In this document: in pieces, positions 43,601 through 54,876 of the stretch
How positions within the stretch are numbered: the stretch's first letter is position 1
How the letters are laid out: every line of letters begins with the position of its first letter
From: Akanthomyces muscarius
Lineage: Eukaryota; Ascomycota; Sordariomycetes; Hypocreales; Cordycipitaceae
Direction: 5' to 3'
Assembly (NCBI RefSeq): GCF_028009165.1
Contig: NC_079246.1
Coordinates: 1,054,001-1,118,000, forward strand
Length of the DNA: 64,000 bases
Program-made: the position numbers and the translations under genes
Notes under the pieces: model-generated
The model's input: only the letters and a program-made list of their open reading frames with translations
Told to the model about the DNA's origin: nothing
Databases searched by the model: none

Positions 43601-46600
43601 AGATGCCGCTTACAGAATTTGGCCCGCGACTACGATGTGCTCGGGGAGTTTCACGATTTGGTGCAAATGTTCTGCTATCGTCTCGGCCAGAATTCTTCCG
43701 GAGCCGGACCTGTGCCCTAATCCAAGAACCAGTAAGAACGGCCGAAGCAGGGTTGTAGCAGGTTGTTGCTTACCCGACCATAGTTGCTTAGCTGCAAGGA
43801 TCATCGCCGCGACGGACCGATATCGTCAAACTCCCAGTTGCAGCTAGCACCACGCTACGAACCAGCCTTGCACAGATGGACTCGCGGCACGGATAAATAG
43901 TCTTGAATTGCGCCATGCATCCTGAGAGAGCAGAGTAGCATCGCGCTGTCAAAGGGCTGATAATTGCCAAGAGTTCCTAGCCTTGCGGATGCTAGCCCCA
44001 ATATGGGCTTCCAGCACTCGGCAGATGAATGTAGCGGGATCCCCACCTGCAATTGTGAGCAGCAGGGCCATGCCATTATCACCTCGGGATTTATTAACGA
44101 CATGATGTGCCGAATCGGTGGTTTTGCGGTCAAGTCCAAGCCGTTGGGCACTGAGGGTACGATTGCTGCGTTGGGCAACCTCGGAATGTTCCCTAGCAGG
44201 CGGCATTTTTGTAGTGACGGGGTAGGCTTCGGCTGGCCTGTGGTTCGCTTATTAACAACTAGCATGTAGAAGATCAGCGCTTACAACCAAGGAGAAAAGG
44301 TTCGCTTGCTATATAAATCACGCCGACAAGCCTTGATTTTCTCGTCGTAGACAAGTCAATAGTTCGGCCGCGGTTGGAAACGAAGAGCCCGGTAGGCTTG
44401 GGACAGTGATGTCGGAAATGAATGCTATATTCATGGACGGAGGCATCCGTATTTGGCAGTCGGGCTGGCGCCGTAATAAGTGACAGATCCTGGTCCACTA
44501 AAGCTGAACTGGTGCATGAACCCCGCGACAGAGGAGAATTGTGCATCACTACTCTGCATAGGTTCTGTAGTTCATTGAATGCCTGCAAATCGTAAGACGC
44601 CGTCCGAAGCGTCTTGCGCGCAGCAAAACACAAGGAAGACCCCGATTTTTGAGCTTCAGGCTCGGCGACCGCACTTATACCGTACCCTTCGCGCATGGCG
44701 TAAAACAGCGTCTCAAATGCGTAGATCTCACTCTGTGCAGTCGGGATACATAGAAAAAAGCCAAGACAGAAAGCGGTCCGTATCCGACATTGTATCTTGG
44801 ACTGTAAATAGCGCTTGCACTGCCCTCCTTTCTACTGATGGAACCAGAAGAATGTGGGAACATAATAGTCGCTTCCCGAGGCTGCCGGCCAGAACTGCGC
44901 CGCCAACAACCTCTTGGCGGCCGGCCAAGGGGCCCAAGATATCAACTATTACTAGCTTGCCAGTTTCGGCGTTTGGCTGGCAACTGGAGACATCAGAGCA
45001 GCGCTGCACATTGTGGGCCACGCTTCCCAGTACGAGGAAGCCATCACTCCTCATCTCCGAAGGCCAGTTGTGGCGATAACTGTTGCACTTACGCAACCCT
45101 TCCATGGAGCCCGGGCACTGGAATCGCACTGCATTTGACAGGCGATTGGCTGAAGCTGGCGAGGTACATCTTGGAGATGCAACTGCTGTTGTACCAGTAC
45201 ACGAATTTGGCGATGTAAGCCTTTGATGACGTGGGCTCCGACACTTGGGACAAAACTTTGAAAAGGCAAGAACCCCGCATGACAACGACAGACTTTGCCG
45301 GACCTGTGGATTTCGTCCCGCCATCGTGCCAGTGAAGCCGTACTGACAGCCATTTGCTAGGGAGTAACTGGGCGCGGATGGAGTTGTGGCTGACCTTGAA
45401 ACATCCTCATCTCTGTCAATACTAAGTAGCCCTCGAAAGTAGCTGACGACGCCGTTCGATCAGCGGCATCTCCACAATTCCTCCCTGCTAGAGGGGCCGT
45501 GGACTATTGAAACAACTTCTAGGCCAAGTCGATAGAACGTGGCGCCACGCAACACCACTTTCCTTGAACCCGCAAAAATGGGATTGGAGACGCGCAACAG
45601 GCGAGGCCGTGAGCAGTTGGCAATTCAGCAGAGGTTTCTCCGAAAGTGTGTCTGTGACGCGATTGCGCAATCGAACTGCCGGTTAGTCCTATCACGCGCT
45701 GTTGCTGGCACGCTGGATCGACGACGCTGCAAGTAGGAAAAGGCTTAGCGGGCTTAGCTCCGCCATGGCGCACGCCACAAGGCATGGTTCGTGGAACCGT
45801 GGGCATGGTAAAATCTCGGCAGCGCTGTGTAAGCATCAGTCATGCAGCCAGCCCAGCCGTGAAGGCGCCCCCTGAGCTGCTGCGCCATCGTGGCATTGAT
45901 AACTCATAATGTGCGGTTAGCTTGGCTTGGTGTCAGGCCGAGCCCTTTCGCGGGGAAATGGTATCTGTTGGGGGTTGGTCGCGTCGTATGAAACTCGACG
46001 CTTATTAGAGATGTACCCTATCCTCAGACCCATGTTGAACAACCATCTTCGCTGGCGGCCAACGACCCTTAATCGGCAATGACTCTGTTGGACAAGCTCT
46101 TTGGTTAAACAACTGGCTGCCATTTCGACAAGGCCCTGCCACGTGGAGCTTGCAGAAGCTACTGTGGGAACGCTCAGTTCGTATCCAACCATGCAAGTGT
46201 AATCTGTAGCGCATTGCAAATGCCATGCCTACTGATAGGATGTAATAATAATGTTCTGGTGCGCGCGAGTCGGTAAATTTGGAGCGCATGCACTGAACAT
46301 TACTGCAATGTGTGCTTTCCAGTTGCCTCTTTTGGGCGCCGCGGAATACGCCAAGAGCGGCGAGACCAGGTTGCCCCATGGGAATTGATTCCGACGAAAA
46401 GACTTTCTATGGCTTGTCTTGTTCAATGCGTATGCTGTGTTCCGCTCGCTCGGCGCCGATACAGTTCAGCAGGAGCGTCTTTGACCAGCCCTGAGCCACT
46501 AGTTGAGCGCCAGGTGGGGGAGTGACACCGAGTCGCCTTCAGCCCCCAAAAGCCGCAACCCAGTTTGTGTCATGACACGGACAAGCAAAATGGCGTGAAA

Positions 46601-47756
46601 GAGGGCGTTTCCATGCCTTTCCCCGGATGGTCCGGGAAGTGGCGGGAAAATCCTAACTGATGGGCTGAGCCTGGCTGAACCAAAAAAAGAGTTCATCGCA
46701 CCCCATCAGTGGCTGTTTGAGTTGCTGCTAAGTTTTGTGGTGGATATGTTGGGCGAGTTTGCACAAAGAGCTGCATAATCTCGGCCGGAACACCTCTAGG
46801 CCGGCTATGTATTGTGGTAGGGCTGAGCAGGGAGGCACTGCACACCACTGAATCAGAGGCTGAACAGGCTGTCTTCTGTCAGTGTCTGTGTGCCGTCTTC
46901 TCTCGCGACCACGGATGTAAGTATTGAAGTAAAACACACTTGACTAACAGGTCTTGTATGCCATCACCACCTGCCAGTATTCTACTTGCTGTTAGTTACT
47001 CAGTTGTGGTACGAGTGGCCAGCCCAGAGAGATCATGCCAAGGCACGCGACTCAGAACTGTGGAATGCTGGAGGAGAATATTCAGCAATGGCAATTCTTA
47101 AGGCCATTCTGGTATTCCGCCTCTGTTGGTGTCTCTTTCGATGCGACGGCGTGTGAAGCGACCAAAGTACACCGATGAGATGAGGATTCAACAGTCGGTG
47201 TGACAGCATGGCTCAAATTAGCTGTGTATTACAGCTGTTAGACGTGGTCGAAGCCAATGCCGATGCTTATGTCGTTACGGGAACCAAATTCTGCATGTAT
47301 GAACCAGGGTAGATGAAATGATTGCCGTCAGCATCTAAGAGCATCATGATATCGTGCGGCTTCACAACGGAGCCTTGACAACCTGATACTGATAGAGTAG
47401 TGATTCTGCTGTGAGAATGACCACATAGGCGGCCGATGCTTCCATATAGGGTTGATTACAGCGAACAGCTCAGCCCTGGCGCTGACGTGTTGTGGTCATG
47501 AGCGATGTCGACGGTTTCGCGGCATTCGGATTTCGTAGAGTTGAAACGGAGTTGAGTCAAGAGGTTGGAGATGCTAACACGCGATCAGAATCGACGGGCG
47601 AGAACGGATGGGATGGACCCCCGTAAGGTAGGGCAGATCGGTGTGTCCGACTACACTCGCTGGGCTTACAAGCGCCGGCGATCTAACATTATAGCTGCTC
47701 TTGAACCATCAAAAAGGGCCCATGGGTGTGTGTACTCATCGGTAGCCCTCTCGGTC

Positions 47757-47781
47757 GGGGGGGGGGGGGGGGGGGGGGGGG
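47757..47781 (+). repeat. G homopolymer, 25 nt
   Basis: The longest mononucleotide tract of the window, 25 G on the plus strand. The true length may differ, because such tracts are error-prone in sequencing. Confidence 0.88.
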
Positions 47782-50700
47782 TGTGCCGTATTGATCGCTT
47801 TTCTAGATAGTAGGATAGCAGTTGTCAAGTCATCGTAATGAAAATGACTGCTACAGGTAGGAGAACCGGGTAATACACTGCGAGGGTCGGCATTAGCGTC
47901 TACGGTGAGAGAAGATGACGATGATGTGCGTTTGCGAGATGGTTAGTTAGGTGAGAGAGAACGGGTTTTGATGCGCCCCGCAGCTGGCCGTGGAATGGCC
48001 CGAAAGGGAAAGGTGGCGCGACTGTCCCACCCAAGTACAAGGGCGCATCTCAGTCTTTCCACGCCGGGTTGGCTGGGGTGAGGAGTATGCTACCAGTACT
48101 GCTAAGGTCAGCACTTGCCGGGCAGCGAGAAGCGGGATCGCTCGCGTGATCCGGGATCAGGTCTGGGATGACAGTGAAATCGGATGTGGCAGAGGTGTGT
48201 TTGTCAAGGCGGTAAATGAAAGCGGGCAAGGGGAATGGCACCTGCCCAGGAGAGGTGAGGATGTGCTGAAAGGACGCTGAAACAGTCCACTAAAGCTGCC
48301 AACAGAATGGGACAGATCGCAGCCTTCCATTGACGCTAGACACCCAGATACAGTGGGTGTCGCTCAGTAAACAACGCGGTGAGTTCCTTGCGACTGGCCT
48401 GCACGCACTCCGAGTTGTCTTTGATGCTGCACCCCTCACTTTGACAGCATCAGTTTCCAGCAGACAACAAGTGAAAACATGAACAGCCGCCCAGGATTGT
48501 GGCAGAATCGTACCAAAACGCCATCGGGAAAAGTGAGCAGCCGTGCCACGGCCAAGGAGACTGGCATCGGGCAGAGACTGAGCCCCTGATAACTACCAAC
48601 AGCTGCCTGTACGCGCGTGCTGAGCTGGCCCAAACGCTGTGGTGAATAACGAGCACAGATCCGAGATTACTGACTCTGGCCGGCCACCGGAGCACAGTTG
48701 CATTCCACGTTCCAAGTGCCGGCCGTCAAGCCAGGGTGGCAGAGACACGGCCCAACGCCCAATGAGAAGCTCGACGACCGCCGACGACGCCGCCACCGCC
48801 GTGGCTCCCGCACCTGACGGAAACTCGGGCAGCCCCAGAGGACTGGGAAAGGGCTTCCTTGCAGGGCCACGCAAGCCTTCAGCCGGTGGAGGCAGCCAAG
48901 ACTAGAGGACAAAAGCTTGGTCCGGAGTCCGGGCAGTGGAGACGGCCATCTCAGCCCAGCCGTTCATACTGGTTACTCGACAACTCGCAATTTGGGAAGA
49001 CCACCACCGTGTTGAATTACAAGACTTGGCTCTGGTACACAGCCCTTCTTGGTGATCTCCTGAGATTCAGTTCGCGTGGCTTGCTGGGAAACGCGAGCAA
49101 GCAAATGCAATTTAGAGGCACTGCCAACGGAGCATCCCCCAGCTTCGATAAGAATAGCCAAGCATCCGAGAGCTGTGGACTTTGCTATGGGCCAACATGT
49201 CTATCTCGTCCCAATCAGTATACTGATTTGCAGCTTGAGAACCCAAAGTGTCAGTGGCATGCGAGAACATCTAGTAAGAATACGGCCGTCAGACAGCATC
49301 AGCAGGTCGGATCCGAAGACGGACGACAATGGCTTGTTCGTTCCACAGATTTGAAGTGACCAGCGAGGCATCGTCTCGCCCATGACTACCAGAACGGGAA
49401 CCAGTTCTGGTACTAATACCAGTAAGCAGCTTGCCCTGTAGGGCCGGAACTATACGAGCGCTCCTGTGCCCCAGGAAAAGACGATCAGACAGAGTTCGAC
49501 GAGTTCCGAAAACCGTGTCAAGGTCGAAAACCCAGGTTGAGTCGGCGCGCCCTCGATGTTTCTCGTCTTACTCATACGCCATTGGAGAAGAGGTGTGTGT
49601 TTTCTACTTTGCTTTCTGGCTCCTGCGGCTTGGGTTGTGACCGGTGCCAGCTAGGGCCATTGGGTGAACCGGTCGCAACGTCGTCCGGCAAAGTACGGGG
49701 GAGACGACTGGCGGCGACTAGTCGAGTCTAGCTTGCTGATTAAACCCGTCAGGGCCATCGGCGGTGATTGACGCTGATGTAGCTAGCAGCTCCGGGAAAT
49801 CTGACATTTTAGAAAACGGGAGCGCAAGAAGAGGAAAAAACAGGTTAGATTACGGGACGCAGGGCAAATCCGTGTCGGATCAGACATTGATATTGATTAG
49901 TCCCGATTTAAACAGTCAGGGTGCATGATCACATCACACAGAAAGGCCGAACGGGACGGCGCTGTGGACACACACCACCTTTTGACAGAGATGGACTGGC
50001 AGCGACCTGTTTCGCCCACACGCGCGCCCTCTTTCAGATCAGGCTCGCCTCAGCCTTCTGGTGTTGCGGTGCTGGTGACAGACCTTGCAGCGGACGAGGG
50101 ATGGCTCGGCTTGGCCAAGACGCCAAGTCAGGAGTGGCGGACTGGGAGACAGCCCTGGATAAACGAGGGTGCATATTTCTCTCCAGATGCAGAGGGCAGC
50201 AGTGTCGGAACGAGGGGAGGGGAAGCCTCTGTTGGCTGTCCGGGTCGGTCCTGATGAATAGTATTCCTAGAAGCCCGGGCGGAGATGCTACAAAAGGCTG
50301 TCCCGGCGGGACGATTTACCAGCATTGTGGCAGCAGTGCACCTGGACACAGCGACATGCCAACACTGGCGACAACTCAGAAAGCACCACGCAGCAGACGT
50401 CTGGTAGCCCTACTGGCAAATAGACGGATACATATGCAAAAGCCTGTCCCAGTAGCAACGGCAGCGATTCGGCGAGTACCTGTGCTCCCCGTCTGGCCCA
50501 CCCTTTTTGCAGCGCCCACCACCAATACCACGGCGACTGGTTGCTAACCCACCACTACCTTGGCTGGTCCTCGAGGTTTGGCACCGAGCAGGACGGAGAC
50601 GGGGTATTTCTAGGATGTGCTGGCAACGGCGAGAACGAATTTTTCCTTCTTGGTCGCATCGCCGCAGCGAGCTCCTTCCTGCACGCTCGTCTGCAACAGC

Positions 50701-51040
50701 TACATTAGCCTGGAATACACATAATGCACGTCCACTGTATGCGCTGTGTGGTGTTAAATATAGCGCCATGCACGGCGTCCATGAGCCTGTACCAGTAGCC
50801 GGGTGTCCACACAGCCCCGACAGCGCACACGCCTCCCCCCTCCCAGCACTGCTCCCAGCCCCAGCACGCCCTTTTAGCGCCCACTCCCCGACACCTACAG
50901 GGCTCACGCCCCTTCTATCAGTTGCCCGCTAATGCAACTCCCTCCGCTCCATGGAAGTTCCAGCACACCACAGCGCAGCAACCCTACCTGCCGACCGGGG
51001 CCCTACACAACCACCGCACACGCTAGGGGACCACCTGCAG

Positions 51041-51064
51041 TGGCTGGCTGGCTGGCTGGCTGGG
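51041..51064. repeat. TGGC tandem repeat
   Basis: Six near-perfect TGGC units in the upstream region of the zinc-finger gene. Confidence 0.7.
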
Positions 51065-51212
51065 ACAGGGCAAGGCTTTGGTGGGTTCTGGGCTGCGTCG
51101 TAAGTGTCTTGCCGGGCCTTGGGCCTCGGAAACCTTAATACAGGCGTCAGGCCACAGGCTACAGGCGGGCATGACCGCTGGGTGGCCAGCAGTTGCAGGG
51201 TGCCATGCACAG

Positions 51213-51232
51213 AGGTAGGTAGGTAGGTACCT
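51213..51232. repeat. AGGT tandem repeat ending in a GGTACC palindrome
   Basis: Four AGGT units followed by ACCT, about 610 bp upstream of the zinc-finger ATG. It is the reverse complement of the CCTA repeat found upstream of CDC24. Confidence 0.65.
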
Positions 51233-51844
51233 CAGGTGGTCCGGTAAGGCAGGTCTTCCCGTAGCGCCCACCATTTGGTATATGTATGCAAGCCGCCCAC
51301 TCCCCAATCTCGTCAGACGCCCTCTCTGGATCTTCCGTTTTCCTCGACGCCCATCTCGAGATTTACACCATCTCGCATATTCCGGCTGGCTCCTGCTCGA
51401 TTGCCTTGCATCCTCGCCTCCTCTCGACTCTTGTTATTGCCTTCGACCATTTTCTCGACTTTTACGTTCCGCCAGCGTCTCGATTTTTCCCGTGCCGCTT
51501 GTCTTGTTGCGTTCCGCGCTGCCGCAAAAAGTCGTCGTCATCACCTCGCCTCTCCACTCAAGTAAACCAGCGCCGCCTCGCCGCGACAGCTTTGCACTGC
51601 CAACCCTCCTTGCCGCTTCCAATCGACGCCTCATCATCCGCCTCGGCGTCTCTGCTATTTTTAAAAAAAACAGCCTCTCGTCACCCGGTGACTTCTATGG
51701 TCCACTCGACGGCCTCTCTTGACTCTATGCGGCTCACACACACGTCGTAATCTAACTGCTACATAACCCTCGCTCGCCTTGCCTCGTCCATTCCGGCACC
51801 GAAGCGACTTCTCCTGTACACAACGCAACAACGCAAACACCCCA

Positions 51845-53745
51845 ATGGCCTATCCTCCCTCGTATCGCGAGGTCGCTCCTCCTTTACCAAGCATCAAGAT
51901 TCACGCTGGAGATCGCTTCTCCACGCACCCCGACATGCCGTTTGGCCGCAGCAGTGCCATGCCCATCCCGGGCATTGAGCCGCGTCACCACGTTCCTCCA
52001 GCTCTGCCGCCCCCAACCGAGCCTTTTAGCGATCTACAGAGGGAACGTCGCGGCTACAGCAGCAACTATGGCAGTGCCAACTCGCTTTATCCCGACCAAC
52101 GACCCAGCCTCAAGCGCCGAGATACCGGCAGCACGACTGGTGACGAAGGGTACGCCAGCTATGCATCTACGGACCGGTATGTCTGGAGACAAGGCAACTG
52201 CTGTTCCTCCCTCCTCGACAGATGTACTAACTTGTTCTAGTTCCCGCGAGTCCTTTCCTACCGAGTTCGGCGCCCTGCATGCGCACAATACATTCAGTTT
52301 CAAGTCCGCCGCCGACAGCCACTGCGACAGCATGAAGGCCAAGCTCGATTGCGCGCGGCCTCCAGACCGATCACCGCCTCGCTCGCTGCTCAGCAGCATG
52401 CCCCACAGAGATTATCGCCTGGCACCTCCCGTTAGCCTGCCTGTTCAGCTTCCTATCCACAGCCGTGAGCGTGGCCTTTCAGACTCTCGCGAGTCTTCCT
52501 TCTCCAACTACCGCCACCACGACCGATCTCCCAAGGATGGCTCCGAGTTTGCCTACTCTTCGCCCCGAACCCGTTCACGCCGCAACACCGGTGACGAAAC
52601 CAACTCTGTCCATGGAACCTATGACTACCACACCACCGACGAGATGGAGATGGAGGAGACCAGCTCTCTAAAACGTCTGCACATTGACGAGACACACTCG
52701 GCTGCTGGCCACAAGCGCAGAGCACCTAGCCCTCCTGACGAGTATGCTGCCCATGGTCCTGGCGGCTTGGCTGAGGCCATGCGCCGTCGCGAAGGCGCTG
52801 TTCGCTCTTCTCCAACCCCTCGGCTCGCTACAATTCCCCAGGGCTCTTCCCTCTCGTCCACGTCGGCGGCCCCCGGCGGCCGCACCAACTCGTACCTCTC
52901 TACACTTTCGATCCCACCTTCCCAGAGCAGCGTCAATGCCTATAGTCACCGCTCGCCTGGCGGCATCTCCTCCAACGGCGTCTCGCCTACCAGCTCCAAC
53001 TCTCCCTACGCCCCAACCATGTCGCTCAATCCCAGTCCGCGCGGCTCCATCTCGCGCGCTTCCGGGCATAACAGGGCCCCGTCTAGCAGCAGCCCTCGTA
53101 AGGTTGCCGAGCCTGGCAAGTCTACCGTCACGAAGCTGCAAGGATTCTGGATGTGCGAGTGCTGCCCCAAGAAGCCCAAGAAGTTTGACTCGGCCGACGA
53201 TCTAGCGTAAGTTTTCTACCATGGTCACGCCGCAAAGTATACCAAGCTGACTCCCTCTCGACAGTGCCCACGAAGCTGAGAAGCAATATGAATGCAACTA
53301 CTGTGGCAACCGCTTCAAGAACAAGAACGAGGCCGAGCGCCACCAAAACTCGCTCCATGTTCGACGCCACAGCTGGTCTTGCTCTGCCCTATCAGGCTAT
53401 GACCGAGCCTTCCATGAGTCGACTAACCGTCCCGGAGAGGCTGACGTCTGCGGCTACTGCGGTGACGAGTTTGCTCGCACAGGCGTTACTCCTGGCACTG
53501 GTGCCCTCAGTGGTGGTATCCTTCCCAAGCGCCCTACCGACCAGGACTGGGACGAGCGTATTCGACACTTGCAGGAGGTGCACAAATTTAGGGAATGCAA
53601 CTCTTCCAAGAAGTTCTACCGCGCCGATCACTTCCGTCAGCACCTCAAGCATAGCCACGCCGGAACCAGCGGTAAATGGACAAACATGCTTGAGAATGCG
53701 TGCCTCATGGACGAGGATCCTGCGCAGCCCGGCAGCCGAAACTAA
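51845..53745 (+). CDS. C2H2 zinc-finger protein, putative transcription factor
   Basis: Three exons: 51845-52176, 52241-53206 and 53265-53745, coding for 592 aa. Intron 1 (64 bp) runs from GTATGT with a GTACTAAC branch to TTCTAG. Intron 2 (58 bp) runs from GTAAGT with AGCTGAC to TCGACAG. Both splices keep the frame exactly. Residues 1-400 are disordered and rich in Ser, Pro and Arg, starting MAYPPSYREVAPPLPSIKIH. The zinc region starts near residue 415 (GFWMCECCPKKPKKFDSADD). It continues with a classical finger, YECNYCGNRFKNKNEAERH (closing H in SLH), a modified finger CGYCGDEFARTG with a long insert before IRHLQEVH, and HFRQHLKHSHAGTSGKWTN near the C-terminus. It would act in the nucleus as a DNA-binding regulator. 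Targets are unknown. The very long empty flanks fit a developmentally regulated gene. I do not recognise a specific named ortholog. Confidence 0.85.
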
Positions 53746-54826
53746 GCAAATGGACCGGGTGATGTCCATCAAACAACATCGATAACAATAAGCAAGGCAA
53801 AGAGCGCCCTGCACATATAGCGCTCTTTTGCAACGAATTTTACGACACATCTTTGACAAGGCAGTGTTGATCAAAGTCATACTACGGCGTTTTTGCGATT
53901 ATACATTGGGAATGGGAACCGGAACATGTACCTTTTTTGTTTGTTTTTCTGGGGGCAAATTGGCTTGCAAGGGCGACACGGTTGGATGCCGTGTCACCGT
54001 CTTGATGGAAGCATATGGATACCCAAGTGAATTCTTGATTCTTCGTTTACTATTAGATAGGCCGGTGTTGAGGGGCTGGGGAAAAGCACCAAATACAGAC
54101 AGACTGTCTGTTGACAGTCTTGTTTTACATTCACCACCCTGTCCCTGCCTGGTGTGATACCTGTCGTACTGACGAGGAGATGAACCTATGCAGGCTGTGC
54201 AGTAGGATCAGGGTCACGCCATTGCCAAGCAATGCCCGCCGAGTCTGGCCTTTGGCACTAGCGGCCTTGGGGGTGGATAGTCTGTTGGAAGGAATAATGC
54301 CTTGCAACGAGCAGAGACAAAATGCCAAGACTTGGGCAAATGTGGGAGGCTCAACAGTGGTTCCGTGTAAGCTAAATATGATCCGATCTGACAGGTTGCA
54401 TACTGCCATTCTGCCCTACTCCAGTCTCGAAGCCGCCGCGAGCCCGCCTTGTCTGCTATTTCTGGGACTGCGTAGGGAAATCATCTCCGAGTCTGCCGAG
54501 CCTTGGCTCCTCCTTTTCTTTTTTCGCGTCCTTTGATATGCTTTATTGCAACTTGGATGACGTCCTCTCCGTCTTTTTCTAATGGTCCGAGCCGCTGAAG
54601 CCGGACCGGTGACTAAAACGCCGGCGCGCAGCTAATGACCAAGTATATACACACTTGATTCGACCAGCCAGGTGACGGAGTGCCACGGCGGGAAACAGGC
54701 GCTTGCCATGCGAAACAAGGCTCACGACCAAAGATAATGAAAAAAGGCTGCTAGAGCTGATGCTCATTGAGCAAGCCTCGCTGTCTTGTGCTGACTTTTT
54801 TGTTTTAGAGTTCGTTGCTTGTCATT

Positions 54827-54876
54827 ACGACGACGACTCCGACTCCGACGACGACTCCGACGACGACGACGACTCC
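54827..54876. repeat. GAC/TCC trinucleotide repeat
   Basis: About 50 bp built of CGA/GAC triplets with TCC interruptions. In one frame it would read as Asp/Ser, but no supporting gene is present. Confidence 0.8.

Larger units (their letters stand above)
34782..51844. other. 17-kb region without supportable genes
   Basis: Spans from the dehydrogenase stop to the zinc-finger gene start. Frames of up to about 208 codons occur on both strands (for example 40535-41140, 44728-45324, 49921-50547), but they overlap antisense frames of similar length, have unnatural composition and show no motifs. The sequence is not strongly AT-biased, so it does not look like a RIP-mutated transposon graveyard. It contains long G or C tracts (36536, 39817, 40674, 47757), a T tract (41246) and eight of the ten TACCAGTA octamers I found in the window. 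It also has a TGGC repeat and an AGGT repeat near its right end. From about 51270 the plus strand is pyrimidine-rich, as in a leader. Confidence 0.55.

Noticed and set aside
49921..50547. 208-codon frame in the desert
   Set aside because: It overlaps other open frames on both strands and shows no domain or regular protein character.
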